Assembly: GCA_016717855.1 (NCBI GenBank)
Contig: JADKEV010000012.1
Location: forward strand, 124,001-188,000
Direction: 5' to 3'
Source: Betaproteobacteria bacterium
GTDB lineage: Bacteria > Pseudomonadota > Gammaproteobacteria > Burkholderiales > Casimicrobiaceae
Length of the DNA: 64,000 bases
In this document: positions 53,765-62,135 of the stretch, in pieces
Position numbering within the stretch: position 1 is the stretch's first letter
Layout: each line of letters starts with the position of its first letter
The notes under the pieces: generated by a model
The model's database searches: none
What the model was told of the DNA's origin: nothing
What the model saw: only the letters and a program-made list of their open reading frames with translations
Translations under genes and position numbers: made by a program

Positions 53765-54817
53765 ATGTACCAGTTGCGCAACTTCGCGTTCCAGTGGCCG
53801 CTGATGCTGTGGCTGCTGATCCTCGTTCCGCTGCTCGGCATCTTCTACATGCGGCTGCTCGCGCGGCAGCGGCGGATCGCGCAGCGTTTCGGCAGCCTGG
53901 CGCTGGCGGGCGCCGCGCCCGGCCGGATGGGGGTGCTGCGGCGGCACGGGCCGGCGATCCTGCTGCTGATGGGCCTGGCCGCGCTGATCGTCGCGATCGC
54001 GCGGCCGCAGGCGGTCATCATCCTGCCCACGCGCGTGGACTCCATCATCCTGGCCATGGACATTTCCGGCAGCATGCGCGCCACCGACGTCAAGCCGAAC
54101 CGGCTGGTGGCGGCGCAGAACGCCGCGAAGACCTTCATCGCCAGCCAGCCGAGCGAGGTCAAGATCGGCGTGGTGTCGATCGCCTCGACGGCCGCGCTCG
54201 CGCAGTCGCCCACCGACAAGCGCGAGGACGTGATCGAGGCGATCGACCGCTTCCAGCTGCAGAAGGGCACCGCGCTGGGCAGCGGCGTGGTCATCGCGCT
54301 GTCGACACTGCTGCCCGATTCCGGCATCGACGTCGACCAGGTCATCTTCGGCCGCAGTTCGAGCCGCTGGCCCAATGTCTGGAAGCAGGCGGAGAAACGC
54401 GAGCCGGTGCCGCCGGGCTCCAACAATACGGTCGCCATCGTGCTGCTCTCCGATGGCGTGTCCAACTTCGGGCCCGACCTCGCCGAAGCCGGCAAGCTGG
54501 CCGCGGAGCGCGGCGTGCGCGTCTATACCGTCGGGATCGGCACCGCGCAGGGCGACACGCTGAGCGTCGACGGCTGGTCGGTGCGGGTGCGCCTGGAGGA
54601 GGAGGCGCTGAAGAAGCTCGCGAACATGACGCAAGGCGAGTACTTTCAGGCGTCCAACGCCGGCGAGCTGAAGAAAATCTACCAGCAACTCGGCGCGCGG
54701 CTCACCCTCGGCAAGGGGCGCCTGACCGAGATCACCGCGTTGTGCGTGGCGCTCGGCGCGCTGCTGGCGATGTTTGCCGTCCTGTTCTCGCTGTTCCGCT
54801 TCAACAGGGTCCTGTAG
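53765..54817 (+). CDS. VWA-domain membrane protein (BatA/BatB-like)
   Basis: 350 residues. N-terminal helices (FQWPLMLWLLILVPLLGIFY, AILLLMGLAALIVAIARPQA), VWA domain with MIDAS ILAMDISGSMRATDVKPNRL, TALGSGVVIALSTLLPDSGI and IVLLSDGVSNFGPDLAEA, then a C-terminal helix (ITALCVALGALLAMFAVLFS). It differs from the divergent paralogue at 49154 in a Trp-rich insertion (SSSRWPNVWKQAEKREPVPP). Last gene of protease-moxR-DUF58-VWA. The VWA domain should face the periplasm. The role is likely in envelope stress or complex assembly. Confidence 0.92.
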   Translation: MYQLRNFAFQWPLMLWLLILVPLLGIFYMRLLARQRRIAQRFGSLALAGAAPGRMGVLRRHGPAILLLMGLAALIVAIARPQAVIILPTRVDSIILAMDISGSMRATDVKPNRLVAAQNAAKTFIASQPSEVKIGVVSIASTAALAQSPTDKREDVIEAIDRFQLQKGTALGSGVVIALSTLLPDSGIDVDQVIFGRSSSRWPNVWKQAEKREPVPPGSNNTVAIVLLSDGVSNFGPDLAEAGKLAAERGVRVYTVGIGTAQGDTLSVDGWSVRVRLEEEALKKLANMTQGEYFQASNAGELKKIYQQLGARLTLGKGRLTEITALCVALGALLAMFAVLFSLFRFNRVL

Positions 54818-54845
54818 AAGCCGTTCCCGCAACGCACAGCGCGCC

Positions 54846-56063
54846 ATGCTTCAGATCGATCCCGACCGGCTCTGGCAGTCACTCATGGACCTGGCGCAAA
54901 TCGGCGCCACCGCGAAGGGCGGCGTGCGGCGGCTCACGCTGAGCGATGAAGACCGCCTGGGGCGCGACCTGTTCGTGCGCTGGTGCGGCGAGGCCGGGAT
55001 GACCGTCGAGGTCGACGGCATCGGGAACATCTTCGGCCGGCGCGCCGGGACCGACGGCGACGCGCTGCCGGTCGCGATGGGCAGCCACCTGGACTCGCAG
55101 CCGTCAGGCGGCAAGTTCGACGGCGCGTACGGCGTCATGGCCGGCCTCGAAGTCGTGCGCACGCTCAACGATGCGGGGTTGCGCACCCGCGCCCCGATCG
55201 AGGTCGCGGCGTGGACCAACGAGGAAGGTTCGCGTTTCGTGCCGACGATGATGGGCTCGGGCGTCTATGCCGGTGTCTATACGCTCGACTATGCGCTTGC
55301 GCAGACCGATGTTGCGGGTATCAGCGTCCGCGAAGCGCTGCACGGCACCGGCTACGCGGGGGCGGCGCAGCCGCACGCGCTGGGCGCGTATTTCGAAGCG
55401 CACATCGAGCAGGGCCCGGTGCTGGAGCAGTCGCAGACGACCATCGGCGTGGTGCTGGGCGCGCTGGGCCAGCGCTGGTTCGACGTGGCCATCACCGGCC
55501 AGGACGCGCACGCCGGCCCGACGCCGATGGAGACCCGGAAGGACGCGCTGCTCGCGGCTGCCCGGCTGGTGATCGAGGTGAACCGGATCGCGACGACGTT
55601 TCCCGACTATGCGCGCGGCACCGTGGGCTTTCTGCAGGTCAAGCCGAATTCGCGCAACGTGGTGCCGGGTGAAGTGCGGATGACGGTGGACATGCGGAAC
55701 GCGAAGGACGGTACCCTGTCGGCGATGGCCGCGGAGCTCGAGCGCTGTGCCGCCACGGTCGCAGCCGATTGCCGCGTCGACATCAAGCTCGAGCAAGTCG
55801 TCTATTTTCCGCCCAGCGAGTTCGCCCCGGACCTGGTGGCAAGCGTGCGCGCCAGTGCGCAAGCGCATGGCTACTCGCACCGCGACATCGTCAGCGGCGC
55901 GGCGCACGACGCGGTCTACATGGCGCGGATCGCGCCCACGGCGATGGTGTTCGTGCCCTGCGAGGGCGGCATCAGCCACAACGAATTCGAAAATGCGCGC
56001 CCCGAAGACCTCGCCGCCGGGTGCAACGTGCTGCTGCACGCCGTCCTCGCCCGCGCCGGGTGA
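54846..56063 (+). CDS. M20-family Zn-dependent amidohydrolase (N-carbamoyl-L-amino acid hydrolase / allantoate amidohydrolase type)
   Basis: 405 residues. Metal ligands: His and Asp in AMGSHLDSQPSGGKFDGAYG, Glu pair in VAAWTNEEGSRFVPTMMGSG, His in FEAHIEQGPVLEQSQTTIGV and the terminal GGISHNEFENARPEDL. The dimerisation domain includes ITGQDAHAGPTPMETRKDAL. Hydrolyses carbamoylated or ureido substrates; hydantoinase or allantoin genes that would settle the substrate are absent. ATG 54846 gives MLQIDPDRLWQSLMDLAQIG. Starts 28 bases after the VWA gene and may be read from the same transcript. Confidence 0.92.
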   Translation: MLQIDPDRLWQSLMDLAQIGATAKGGVRRLTLSDEDRLGRDLFVRWCGEAGMTVEVDGIGNIFGRRAGTDGDALPVAMGSHLDSQPSGGKFDGAYGVMAGLEVVRTLNDAGLRTRAPIEVAAWTNEEGSRFVPTMMGSGVYAGVYTLDYALAQTDVAGISVREALHGTGYAGAAQPHALGAYFEAHIEQGPVLEQSQTTIGVVLGALGQRWFDVAITGQDAHAGPTPMETRKDALLAAARLVIEVNRIATTFPDYARGTVGFLQVKPNSRNVVPGEVRMTVDMRNAKDGTLSAMAAELERCAATVAADCRVDIKLEQVVYFPPSEFAPDLVASVRASAQAHGYSHRDIVSGAAHDAVYMARIAPTAMVFVPCEGGISHNEFENARPEDLAAGCNVLLHAVLARAG

Positions 56064-56094
56064 GATTGGCGCAACGCGCGGGGCGGTCCGGCGC

Positions 56095-56637
56095 TCAGCC
56101 GTCCAGCGACCGGTAGAAGTAGGTCGTCGCGCACAGCCCGCCACGGGGAAACAACGCGTAACCAGGGATCACGCCGCAGCGCTGCCAGCCCAGCCGCGCA
56201 TACAAGCGCTCCGCATCGCTGCCCGTCACCGTGTCGAGGACCAGCAGCGACTTGCCGCACGCGCGCGCCACGTCTTCGGCCGCCCGCATCAACCCGGCGC
56301 CGACCCCCCGGCGCCGCGCGCGGCGATGCACCAGCATTTTCGCCAGGTCCGCGCGGTGCGGCTGGTTCTCCGGCAGGTCGAAGACCAGTTGCACGGTGCC
56401 CAGGATGCCGCCGGCGTCTTCGGCCACCAGCAACGCGCGCTCGCCCCGTTCCACGGCGTCGGCCACGCGGTGCCAGAAGGCCTCCGCCTTCGGCAAGGGC
56501 AACGGGAGCATGAAACTCACCGAGGCGCCGCCCTCGACGCAATCGATCAGCAATTCGGCCAGGCCGCGGATTTCGTCGCCGGAGGCGCGCGACAGGCGGC
56601 GGATGCTGACGGGATCGGTTGCGTGCTCGTTCTGCAT
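56095..56637 (-). CDS. GNAT-family N-acetyltransferase
   Basis: 180 residues. The acetyl-CoA loop is HRADLAKMLVHRRARRRGVG followed by AGLMRAAEDVARACGKSLLV; motif B shows TGSDAERLYARLGWQRCGVI and the end is TTYFYRSLDG. The substrate is unknown. An alternative family label is streptothricin-acetyltransferase-like, but no resistance context is present. Convergent with the M20 hydrolase gene (31-base gap), upstream of which no operon partner is seen. Confidence 0.88.
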   Translation of the reverse strand: MQNEHATDPVSIRRLSRASGDEIRGLAELLIDCVEGGASVSFMLPLPLPKAEAFWHRVADAVERGERALLVAEDAGGILGTVQLVFDLPENQPHRADLAKMLVHRRARRRGVGAGLMRAAEDVARACGKSLLVLDTVTGSDAERLYARLGWQRCGVIPGYALFPRGGLCATTYFYRSLDG

Positions 56638-56741
56638 GTCACCTCCGCGTTTTCCAAGATCATGGAAGACGTGTCAAGTCGAGCGCGGCGTGATGCCCGA
56701 ACGAGAACTCGTCAACCCGGCTCCGCAGCTGCTGCCCGGGA

Positions 56742-57848
56742 CTATCCTCTGCCGCGGCGCTTCGCCACCGCGTCGTCCAGCAACGCCAGCGCGCGGACCG
56801 AATCGTCCCACCCCAGGCAGGCATCGGTGATGCTCACGCCGTAACGGAGCGACGCGGCGTCGTCCGTGCCCGGCGTGAATTTCTGCGCGCCGGGATGCAG
56901 GTGGCTCTCGAGCATCACGCCAAACACCTGGCGGCCGCCCGCGGCGATGCGCGCGGCCAGGTCGGCGGCGACGTGGAGCTGGCGCTCGTAATGCTTCGCG
57001 CTGTTGGCGTGCGAGCAATCGACCATCAATGCGGCGCGCAGGCCAGCCGCGCCCAGCGCGGCGCAGGCCGCATCGACGCTCGCCGCGTCATAGTTGGGCG
57101 CCGCGCCCCCGCGCAGGATCATGTGGCAGTCGGGATTGCCGCGCGTGCCTATCATCGCGATCTGCCCGTTCTTGTGCACGCCGAGGAAGTGGTGCGGGTG
57201 GCCCGCCGCGAGCATCGCGTCGGTGGCGATTTTCACGTTGCCGTCGGTGCCGTTCTTGAAGCCGATGGGCGCGGACGTGCCCGAGGCCAGTTCGCGATGG
57301 ATCTGGCTCTCGGTGGTCCGCGCGCCGATCGCGCCCCAGGCGATCAGGTCGCCGATGTACTGCGGCGAGATGACGTCGAGCAGTTCGCTGCCCGCGGGCA
57401 CGCCCAGCCGGTTGATGTCGACCAGCAGCGAGCGCGCGATGCGCAGGCCCTCGTTGATCCGGTAGCTTTCGTCCAGGTACGGGTCGTTGATCAGCCCCTT
57501 CCAGCCGACGGTGGTGCGCGGCTTTTCGAAGTAGACGCGCATCACGATCTCCAGCGAGCCGGCAAAGCGCGCGCGTTCGGCGGCAAGGCGCCGCGCATAC
57601 TCGAGCGCCGCAGCCGGATCGTGGATCGAGCACGGGCCGATCACCACCAGCAGCCGGTCGTCGGCGCCGCGCAGCAGTTGCCGGATGCGCGCGCGCGTCT
57701 CGCCCACCAGCGTCTCGACCGGCGTGCCCTCGATCGGGAAAAAACGGATCAGGTGCTCGGGCGGCGGCAGCAGCGCGACGCTGTCGATGCGCTCGTCGTC
57801 GGTGCGCGAGGTCTTGTCCTGGAAGTCGGGGTGGGGGTTGCTGTTCAT
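56742..57848 (-). CDS. aroG: 3-deoxy-7-phosphoheptulonate synthase (DAHP synthase, class I)
   Basis: 368 residues; condenses erythrose-4-phosphate and phosphoenolpyruvate, the first step of aromatic amino acid synthesis. Motifs: LLVVIGPCSIHDPAAALEYA, VMRVYFEKPRTTVGWKGLIN, APIGFKNGTDGNVKIATDAM, GNPDCHMILRGG and MVDCSHANSAKHYERQL. AroF/G/H class; which feedback-sensitive isoform it is cannot be told, so the symbol is generic. ATG 57848 has a poor RBS. Its upstream side borders a dispersed repeat element (57897-58098) 48 bases away, which must contain or displace the promoter. Confidence 0.96.
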   Translation of the reverse strand: MNSNPHPDFQDKTSRTDDERIDSVALLPPPEHLIRFFPIEGTPVETLVGETRARIRQLLRGADDRLLVVIGPCSIHDPAAALEYARRLAAERARFAGSLEIVMRVYFEKPRTTVGWKGLINDPYLDESYRINEGLRIARSLLVDINRLGVPAGSELLDVISPQYIGDLIAWGAIGARTTESQIHRELASGTSAPIGFKNGTDGNVKIATDAMLAAGHPHHFLGVHKNGQIAMIGTRGNPDCHMILRGGAAPNYDAASVDAACAALGAAGLRAALMVDCSHANSAKHYERQLHVAADLAARIAAGGRQVFGVMLESHLHPGAQKFTPGTDDAASLRYGVSITDACLGWDDSVRALALLDDAVAKRRGRG

Positions 57849-57896
57849 GGGGGAATAATTTCCATAGGAATTTCGCTGTCGTTCAGAATCAGCGCC

Positions 57897-58098
57897 GTAG
57901 GATGGGTGGAGCGCAGCGATACCCATTTGCCCATGCGTCCACGATTCCTTGTTTCGCCTTTGCACGACAACCGTTGCGCAATCGCGGCTGCGCGCCAGTC
58001 CGCACGAGATGGGTATCGCTGCACTCCACCCACCATCGATGGGTATCGCTGCGCTCCACCCACCATCGATGGGTATCGCTGCGCTCCACCCATCCTAC
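57897..58098. repeat. TIR-bounded dispersed element, copy 3, with triplicated right end
   Basis: Left end GTAGGATGGGTGGAGCGCAG, core of about 80 bp, then three direct 30-31 bp copies of the inverted end (58008-58037, 58038-58067, 58068-58098), each GATGGGTATCGCTGC... and the last closing with CACCCATCCTAC. The core (about 57927-58007) is homologous, in opposite orientation, to that of copy 4 at 58940. It stands between otnI and the DAHP synthase gene. Confidence 0.88.
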
Positions 58099-58106
58099 AG
58101 GTCGCG

Positions 58107-58889
58107 TCACGGATTGCGCCAGGGCGCGAACCAGCCCAATCCCTCCGACGTTCCCGCCCGCGGCCGGTATTCGCAGCCTACCCAGCCGGCGTAGCCCAGT
58201 TCGTCCATCAGCGCGAACAGGTAAGGGTAGTTGACCTCGCCGACATCCGGCTCGTGCCGTTCCGGCACGCCGGCGACCTGGATGTGGCCGACGCCGGCGA
58301 TGTGCTGCCGGAGTTTCATCGCCAGGTCGCCCTCGACGATCTGGCAATGGTAGAAGTCCATCTGCACCTGGAGATTGGCCGCGCCCACTTCGGCGCAGAC
58401 CGCGTGGGCGTCGTCCTGTCGGTTGAGGAAAAAGCCTGGAATGTCGCGTGTGTTGATCGGCTCGATCACGATCGTGATGCCGAGGCCGGCCGCCTCGCGG
58501 GCGGCGAGCGAGAGGTTCTTGACGTACGTCGCGCGGTGCCGGGCGCGATCCTGATCCGGACGGATCAGCCCCGCCATCGCATGCAGCCGGTCGTTGCCAA
58601 GTACCCTCGCGTAGGACAGCGCGGTGTCCAGCGCACGCCGGAACTCATCTTCGCGCCCGGGCAACGACGCCAGGCCGCGCTCGCCCGCGTCCCAGTCGCC
58701 GGGCGGCATGTTGAACAACGCCTGCGTCAGCCCATGCGCGTCCAGCCGCGCGCGGAGCTCGGCGACCGGAAACGCATACGGAAACAGAAACTCGACGCCC
58801 CGGAACCCATCCTTCGCGGCGGCGGCGAAACGATCCAGGAACGCATGCTCGGTGTACATCATCGACAGGTTGGCGGCGAAGCGGGGCAT
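58107..58889 (-). CDS. otnI: 2-oxo-tetronate isomerase (hydroxypyruvate isomerase family)
   Basis: 260 residues of the xylose-isomerase-like TIM barrel. Start MPRFAANLSMMYTEHAFLDR is typical; metal ligands lie in IVIEPINTRDIPGFFLNRQD, VQMDFYHCQIVEGD and the end region GCEYRPRAGTSEGLGWF. In this context it converts 2-oxo-tetronate to 3-oxo-tetronate, between LtnD and OtnK. Hydroxypyruvate isomerase activity is the alternative, but the neighbours favour OtnI. Separated from otnC by a 158-bp repeat element, which is unusual for this operon. Ends eight bases before repeat copy 3. Confidence 0.92.
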   Translation of the reverse strand: MPRFAANLSMMYTEHAFLDRFAAAAKDGFRGVEFLFPYAFPVAELRARLDAHGLTQALFNMPPGDWDAGERGLASLPGREDEFRRALDTALSYARVLGNDRLHAMAGLIRPDQDRARHRATYVKNLSLAAREAAGLGITIVIEPINTRDIPGFFLNRQDDAHAVCAEVGAANLQVQMDFYHCQIVEGDLAMKLRQHIAGVGHIQVAGVPERHEPDVGEVNYPYLFALMDELGYAGWVGCEYRPRAGTSEGLGWFAPWRNP

Positions 58890-58939
58890 GGCAGTCAGTC
58901 TCCCTGGTGGAATGGTGGCCGTAAATCAATAGAGCCGTT

Positions 58940-59097
58940 GTAGGATGGGTGGAGCGGCATCGCTGGTGGGTGGAGCGCAGCGTCACCATCACATGCCGGC
59001 ACGCGGCTGCGATTGCGCAGCGATTTTCGTGCAATGGCGAAACTCGGGATCGTGGTCGCATGGGCAGATGGGTATCGCTTCGCTCCACCCATCCTAC
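58940..59097. repeat. TIR-bounded dispersed element, copy 4
   Basis: Left end GTAGGATGGGTGGAGCGGCA, partly duplicated (GGTGGGTGGAGCGCAGCG at about 58967), core of about 80 bp homologous to that of copy 3 when reverse-complemented, and right end CTTCGCTCCACCCATCCTAC. The right end supplies the TAG stop of otnC. Splits otnC from otnI. Confidence 0.88.
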
Positions 59098-59735
59098 GAA
59101 GATTGTGCAAATCGGCTGCGCAATTCCGCGACCTGTTCCGGCGTGAGCGGGCGCACGCGCTGTCCTTGCAGCAGCAGGTACAGCTTCGCGGTCGCCTCCA
59201 GTTCCTCGATCGCGTCGCTGGCCGCGGCCAGGCTGCTGCCGGCGACGACGGGGCCGTGGTTCGCCAGCAGCACGGCGTGATGACGGCCGGCGAAGCCGCG
59301 CACTGCGGCGGCCAGTTGCACGTCGCCGGGCGCGAAGTACGGCACCAGCGGCAATGTGCCGATGCGCATCACGTAGTACGCGGTCAGCGGCGGCAGCACG
59401 TCGGCGGGGTCCACGTCCGCGAGCACGGACACCGCCACCGAGTGCGTCGAATGCAGATGGATGACCGCCTGGTTGCGCGCGCGTTCCTGGTACATCGCCA
59501 GGTGCAGGAAGTGTTCTTTGGATGGCGGATCGCCGGCGAGCAGGTTGCCCGCGGCATCGAGCCGCGACAGGCGCGCCGGATCGAGCTGTCCGAGATTGGA
59601 CCCGGTCGGCGTGAGCAGCCAGTCACGGCCGCAGCGCACGCTCAGGTTGCCGGTGCTGCCGTGCGTGAGGGCGCGCTCGAACAGCGAGCGGCCGAGCAGG
59701 CACAGTTCCTCGCGCAGCCGCGCTTCGCCGCTCAT
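59094..59735 (-). CDS. otnC: 3-oxo-tetronate 4-phosphate decarboxylase
   Basis: 213 residues, class II aldolase/adducin fold. Zinc His pair in VIHLHSTHSVAVSVLADVD and ANHGPVVAGSSLAAASDAI; substrate loop LSVRCGRDWLLTPTGSNLGQ. It decarboxylates 3-oxo-tetronate 4-phosphate to dihydroxyacetone phosphate. ATG 59735 overlaps the otnK stop (ATGA). Its TAG stop is the first triplet of repeat copy 4; the protein ends FAQSS, a normal length for the family, so little or nothing has been lost. Confidence 0.93.
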   Translation of the reverse strand: MSGEARLREELCLLGRSLFERALTHGSTGNLSVRCGRDWLLTPTGSNLGQLDPARLSRLDAAGNLLAGDPPSKEHFLHLAMYQERARNQAVIHLHSTHSVAVSVLADVDPADVLPPLTAYYVMRIGTLPLVPYFAPGDVQLAAAVRGFAGRHHAVLLANHGPVVAGSSLAAASDAIEELEATAKLYLLLQGQRVRPLTPEQVAELRSRFAQSS

Positions 59736-61009
59736 GGTCGGTGGACCATCGCCAGCGCCTTGGCGAAAAAGTCGACGGCCCCGAAGTTGCCGGACTTGAG
59801 CGCCAGCGCCAGGTGCGGTTTGCCCTGCGTTTCAGTCCATGGCACGCCAGGATCGATCTGCGGCCCGATGCGCAACGACGAAACTTTCAGCGCCTGGACA
59901 ACCGCGCCCGAGGTCTCGCCGCCGGCGACCACCAGTTTGCGCACACCGTGGCCGACCAGCGCCTGGGCGACGCGGGCCAGCGTCGATTCGACGAGGTGGC
60001 CGGCATGTTCGACGCCCAGCACCGCCTGCGCCGACTTGACCGAGGCCGCGTCGCTGGTCGCGTAGATCAACACCGGCCCGTCGGCCAGCCGCGGCAGCGC
60101 CCATTCGATGGCCTCCTCCGCGATGTCCGCGCCGGACACCAGGCGCAGCGGATCGACGCGAAAGCCGGGTCGCGTCCGCAGCCACTCGGCGACTTGCGCG
60201 TTGGTCGCCACCGAACAGCTGCCGGAAATCACTGCCGCGTGGCCGTCGAGAGCCGGCATCACCGCCGCGCTCGCCGCCGCCGGCAGCAATCCCGCGTCGC
60301 GGTAGTGCTGCGCGAGTCCCAACCCGACGCCGGATCCCGCGGTGACCAGCGGCAGGTCGGCGCAGGCATCGGCGATGCGCACGAGGTCCGCGTCCGACAA
60401 CGCGTCGACTACCGCCATGGCCACGCCCTCGCCGCGCAACGCGGCGATGCGCGCGCGGATCGCCGGCGCGCCGCCGGCGACGGTGTCGTAACGGATCAGC
60501 CCGACCTTGCGCCTTGTCTGTGCCTGCAACACGCGCACCAGGTTCGCATCAGTCATCGGCGTCAGCGGATGGTCCCTCATCCCCGATTCGGAGAGCAGCG
60601 TGTCGCCGGTGAACAGGTAGCCGCGGAAGATGGTGCGGCCGTTCTCGGGGAACGCGGGGCAGGCGATCGTGAAGTCGGCGCCGGGCAGGTCGCGGAGCGC
60701 GTCCATCAGCGCCTCGGTCACCGGCCCGATGTTGCCGGCGGGTGTGGAATCGAACGTGGAGCAATACTTGAAGTAGAACTGGCGGCAGCCCTGTTGCCGC
60801 AGCCACGCCAGCGCCGCGAGCGACTGCGCGACCGCCTCAGGGGCGGGATTCGTCCGCGACTTGAGCGCGACCACGACGGCGTCGACTTCATCCGCCAGCG
60901 GCGCGTCCGGCACGCCTATGGTCTGCACGGTGCGCATGCCGCCGCGCACCAGCATGTTGGCCAGGTCGGTCGAGCCGGTGAAGTCGTCGCCTATGCAGCC
61001 GAGCAGCAT
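59732..61009 (-). CDS. otnK: 3-oxo-tetronate kinase (four-carbon acid sugar kinase)
   Basis: 425 residues of the DUF1537 family. N-terminal domain LLGCIGDDFTGSTDLANMLV and CRQFYFKYCSTFDSTPAGNI; ATP-binding C-terminal domain with VISGSCSVATNAQVAEWL and LVVAGGETSGAVVQALKVSS. Phosphorylates 3-oxo-tetronate at C4. Between ltnD (one-base gap) and otnC (four-base overlap), so tightly coupled. Gene order ltnD-otnK-otnC-otnI is the classical threonate utilisation set. Confidence 0.95.
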   Translation of the reverse strand: MLLGCIGDDFTGSTDLANMLVRGGMRTVQTIGVPDAPLADEVDAVVVALKSRTNPAPEAVAQSLAALAWLRQQGCRQFYFKYCSTFDSTPAGNIGPVTEALMDALRDLPGADFTIACPAFPENGRTIFRGYLFTGDTLLSESGMRDHPLTPMTDANLVRVLQAQTRRKVGLIRYDTVAGGAPAIRARIAALRGEGVAMAVVDALSDADLVRIADACADLPLVTAGSGVGLGLAQHYRDAGLLPAAASAAVMPALDGHAAVISGSCSVATNAQVAEWLRTRPGFRVDPLRLVSGADIAEEAIEWALPRLADGPVLIYATSDAASVKSAQAVLGVEHAGHLVESTLARVAQALVGHGVRKLVVAGGETSGAVVQALKVSSLRIGPQIDPGVPWTETQGKPHLALALKSGNFGAVDFFAKALAMVHRP

Positions 61010-61010
61010 C

Positions 61011-61919
61011 TCAGGCGTCCTTCGCCGGGGGCAGCGCGATTCCGGTCAGCTTCGCATAGGCCTTGATCACCGCCGAGTCGTCTTCGCCGCCGTGCCCGGC
61101 CGCGCTGGCCGCGACGAACATCTGCAAGGCCGCGGCGGTCAGGGGCACCGGGAACATCAGCTTGCGCGCAGCGTCGGAGACCAGGCCCAGGTCCTTGACG
61201 AAGATGTTTACCGCGGAGAGCGGCGTGTAGTCGCCCGCGAGGATGTGCGGGACGCGGTTCTGGAACATCCACGACGCGCCGGCGCTGTTGCTGATCACCT
61301 CGAACAGGCTCGCGGGATCGGCGCCGGCGCGGATGCCCAGCGCCATCGCTTCGGCGGCCGCGGCGATGTGCACGCCCGCCAGCAGCTGGTTGACCATTTT
61401 GGCCGTGGACCCGGGGCCGGCCGCGTCGCCCAGTTCGTAGACCTTGGCGGCGATCGCGTCGAGCACCGGCCGCACCTTGGCGAAGACCGCCGCCGGGCCC
61501 GAAGCCATCACCGTCATCTGGCCTTGCGCGGCCTTGGCCGCGCCGCCGGAGACCGGCGCGTCGAGCAGCAGCAGGCCGCGCTCGGCCAGCCGCCGCTCCA
61601 GCGCGATCGCGAACTCGGGCGGGACCGTCGCGCTGGCGATGACCGCGGAGCCGGGCGCGAGCGTCTCGACCGCGCCGCCGGGGCCGAACAGCACCCGCTC
61701 GGTCTGCTCGGCGTTGACCACGAGCGTGATGACGATCGCCGACGACTTGCCGACTTCGGCGGGGGACGTGTACGCGGTGCCGCCGGCGGCTTCGATTGCG
61801 GCGCGCGCCTCCTCGCGCACGTCGCAGGCCGCGACGGTGAATCCGGCGCGGAGCAGCGAGCGCGCCACGCCCATTCCCATGGCCCCGAGACCGATGATGC
61901 CGATGGTGGGCTTGAACAT
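61011..61919 (-). CDS. ltnD: L-threonate dehydrogenase
   Basis: 302 residues, beta-hydroxyacid dehydrogenase family. NAD motif TIGIIGLGAMGMGVARSLLR, substrate motif LLLLDAPVSGGAAKAAQGQM, catalytic Lys in STAKMVNQLLAGVHIAAAAE. It oxidises L-threonate to 2-oxo-tetronate. 2-hydroxy-3-oxopropionate reductase is the alternative by homology, but the otn genes downstream favour LtnD. First gene of the operon; the 216 bp upstream hold the promoter, in which I see no clear box. No DeoR/GntR regulator gene is adjacent. Confidence 0.92.
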   Translation of the reverse strand: MFKPTIGIIGLGAMGMGVARSLLRAGFTVAACDVREEARAAIEAAGGTAYTSPAEVGKSSAIVITLVVNAEQTERVLFGPGGAVETLAPGSAVIASATVPPEFAIALERRLAERGLLLLDAPVSGGAAKAAQGQMTVMASGPAAVFAKVRPVLDAIAAKVYELGDAAGPGSTAKMVNQLLAGVHIAAAAEAMALGIRAGADPASLFEVISNSAGASWMFQNRVPHILAGDYTPLSAVNIFVKDLGLVSDAARKLMFPVPLTAAALQMFVAASAAGHGGEDDSAVIKAYAKLTGIALPPAKDA

Positions 61920-62135
61920 GGTGAGGATTTCCTCCTGGGCTGATCCGGGTGACTGCCGGGCTGCGTGCGCGGCCAGGGCACGGCGCGCGGCGTCGTGCTC
62001 CGCCCCGACCTGCGGCTCGAAACCGGCGCGGGTCGCTGTGCGAACTGGCAATGGATTGCTCTCAGGTTAGCATACCGGCCGCGCCCGGGGACGGCGCCGG
62101 AGCGACGCGGGACGGGCCGTTGCGCGTTGCCGCCG

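Noticed and set aside
58008..58098. CRISPR-like tandem repeats
   Set aside because: Units are contiguous without unique spacers and match the ends of a dispersed element; no cas genes.
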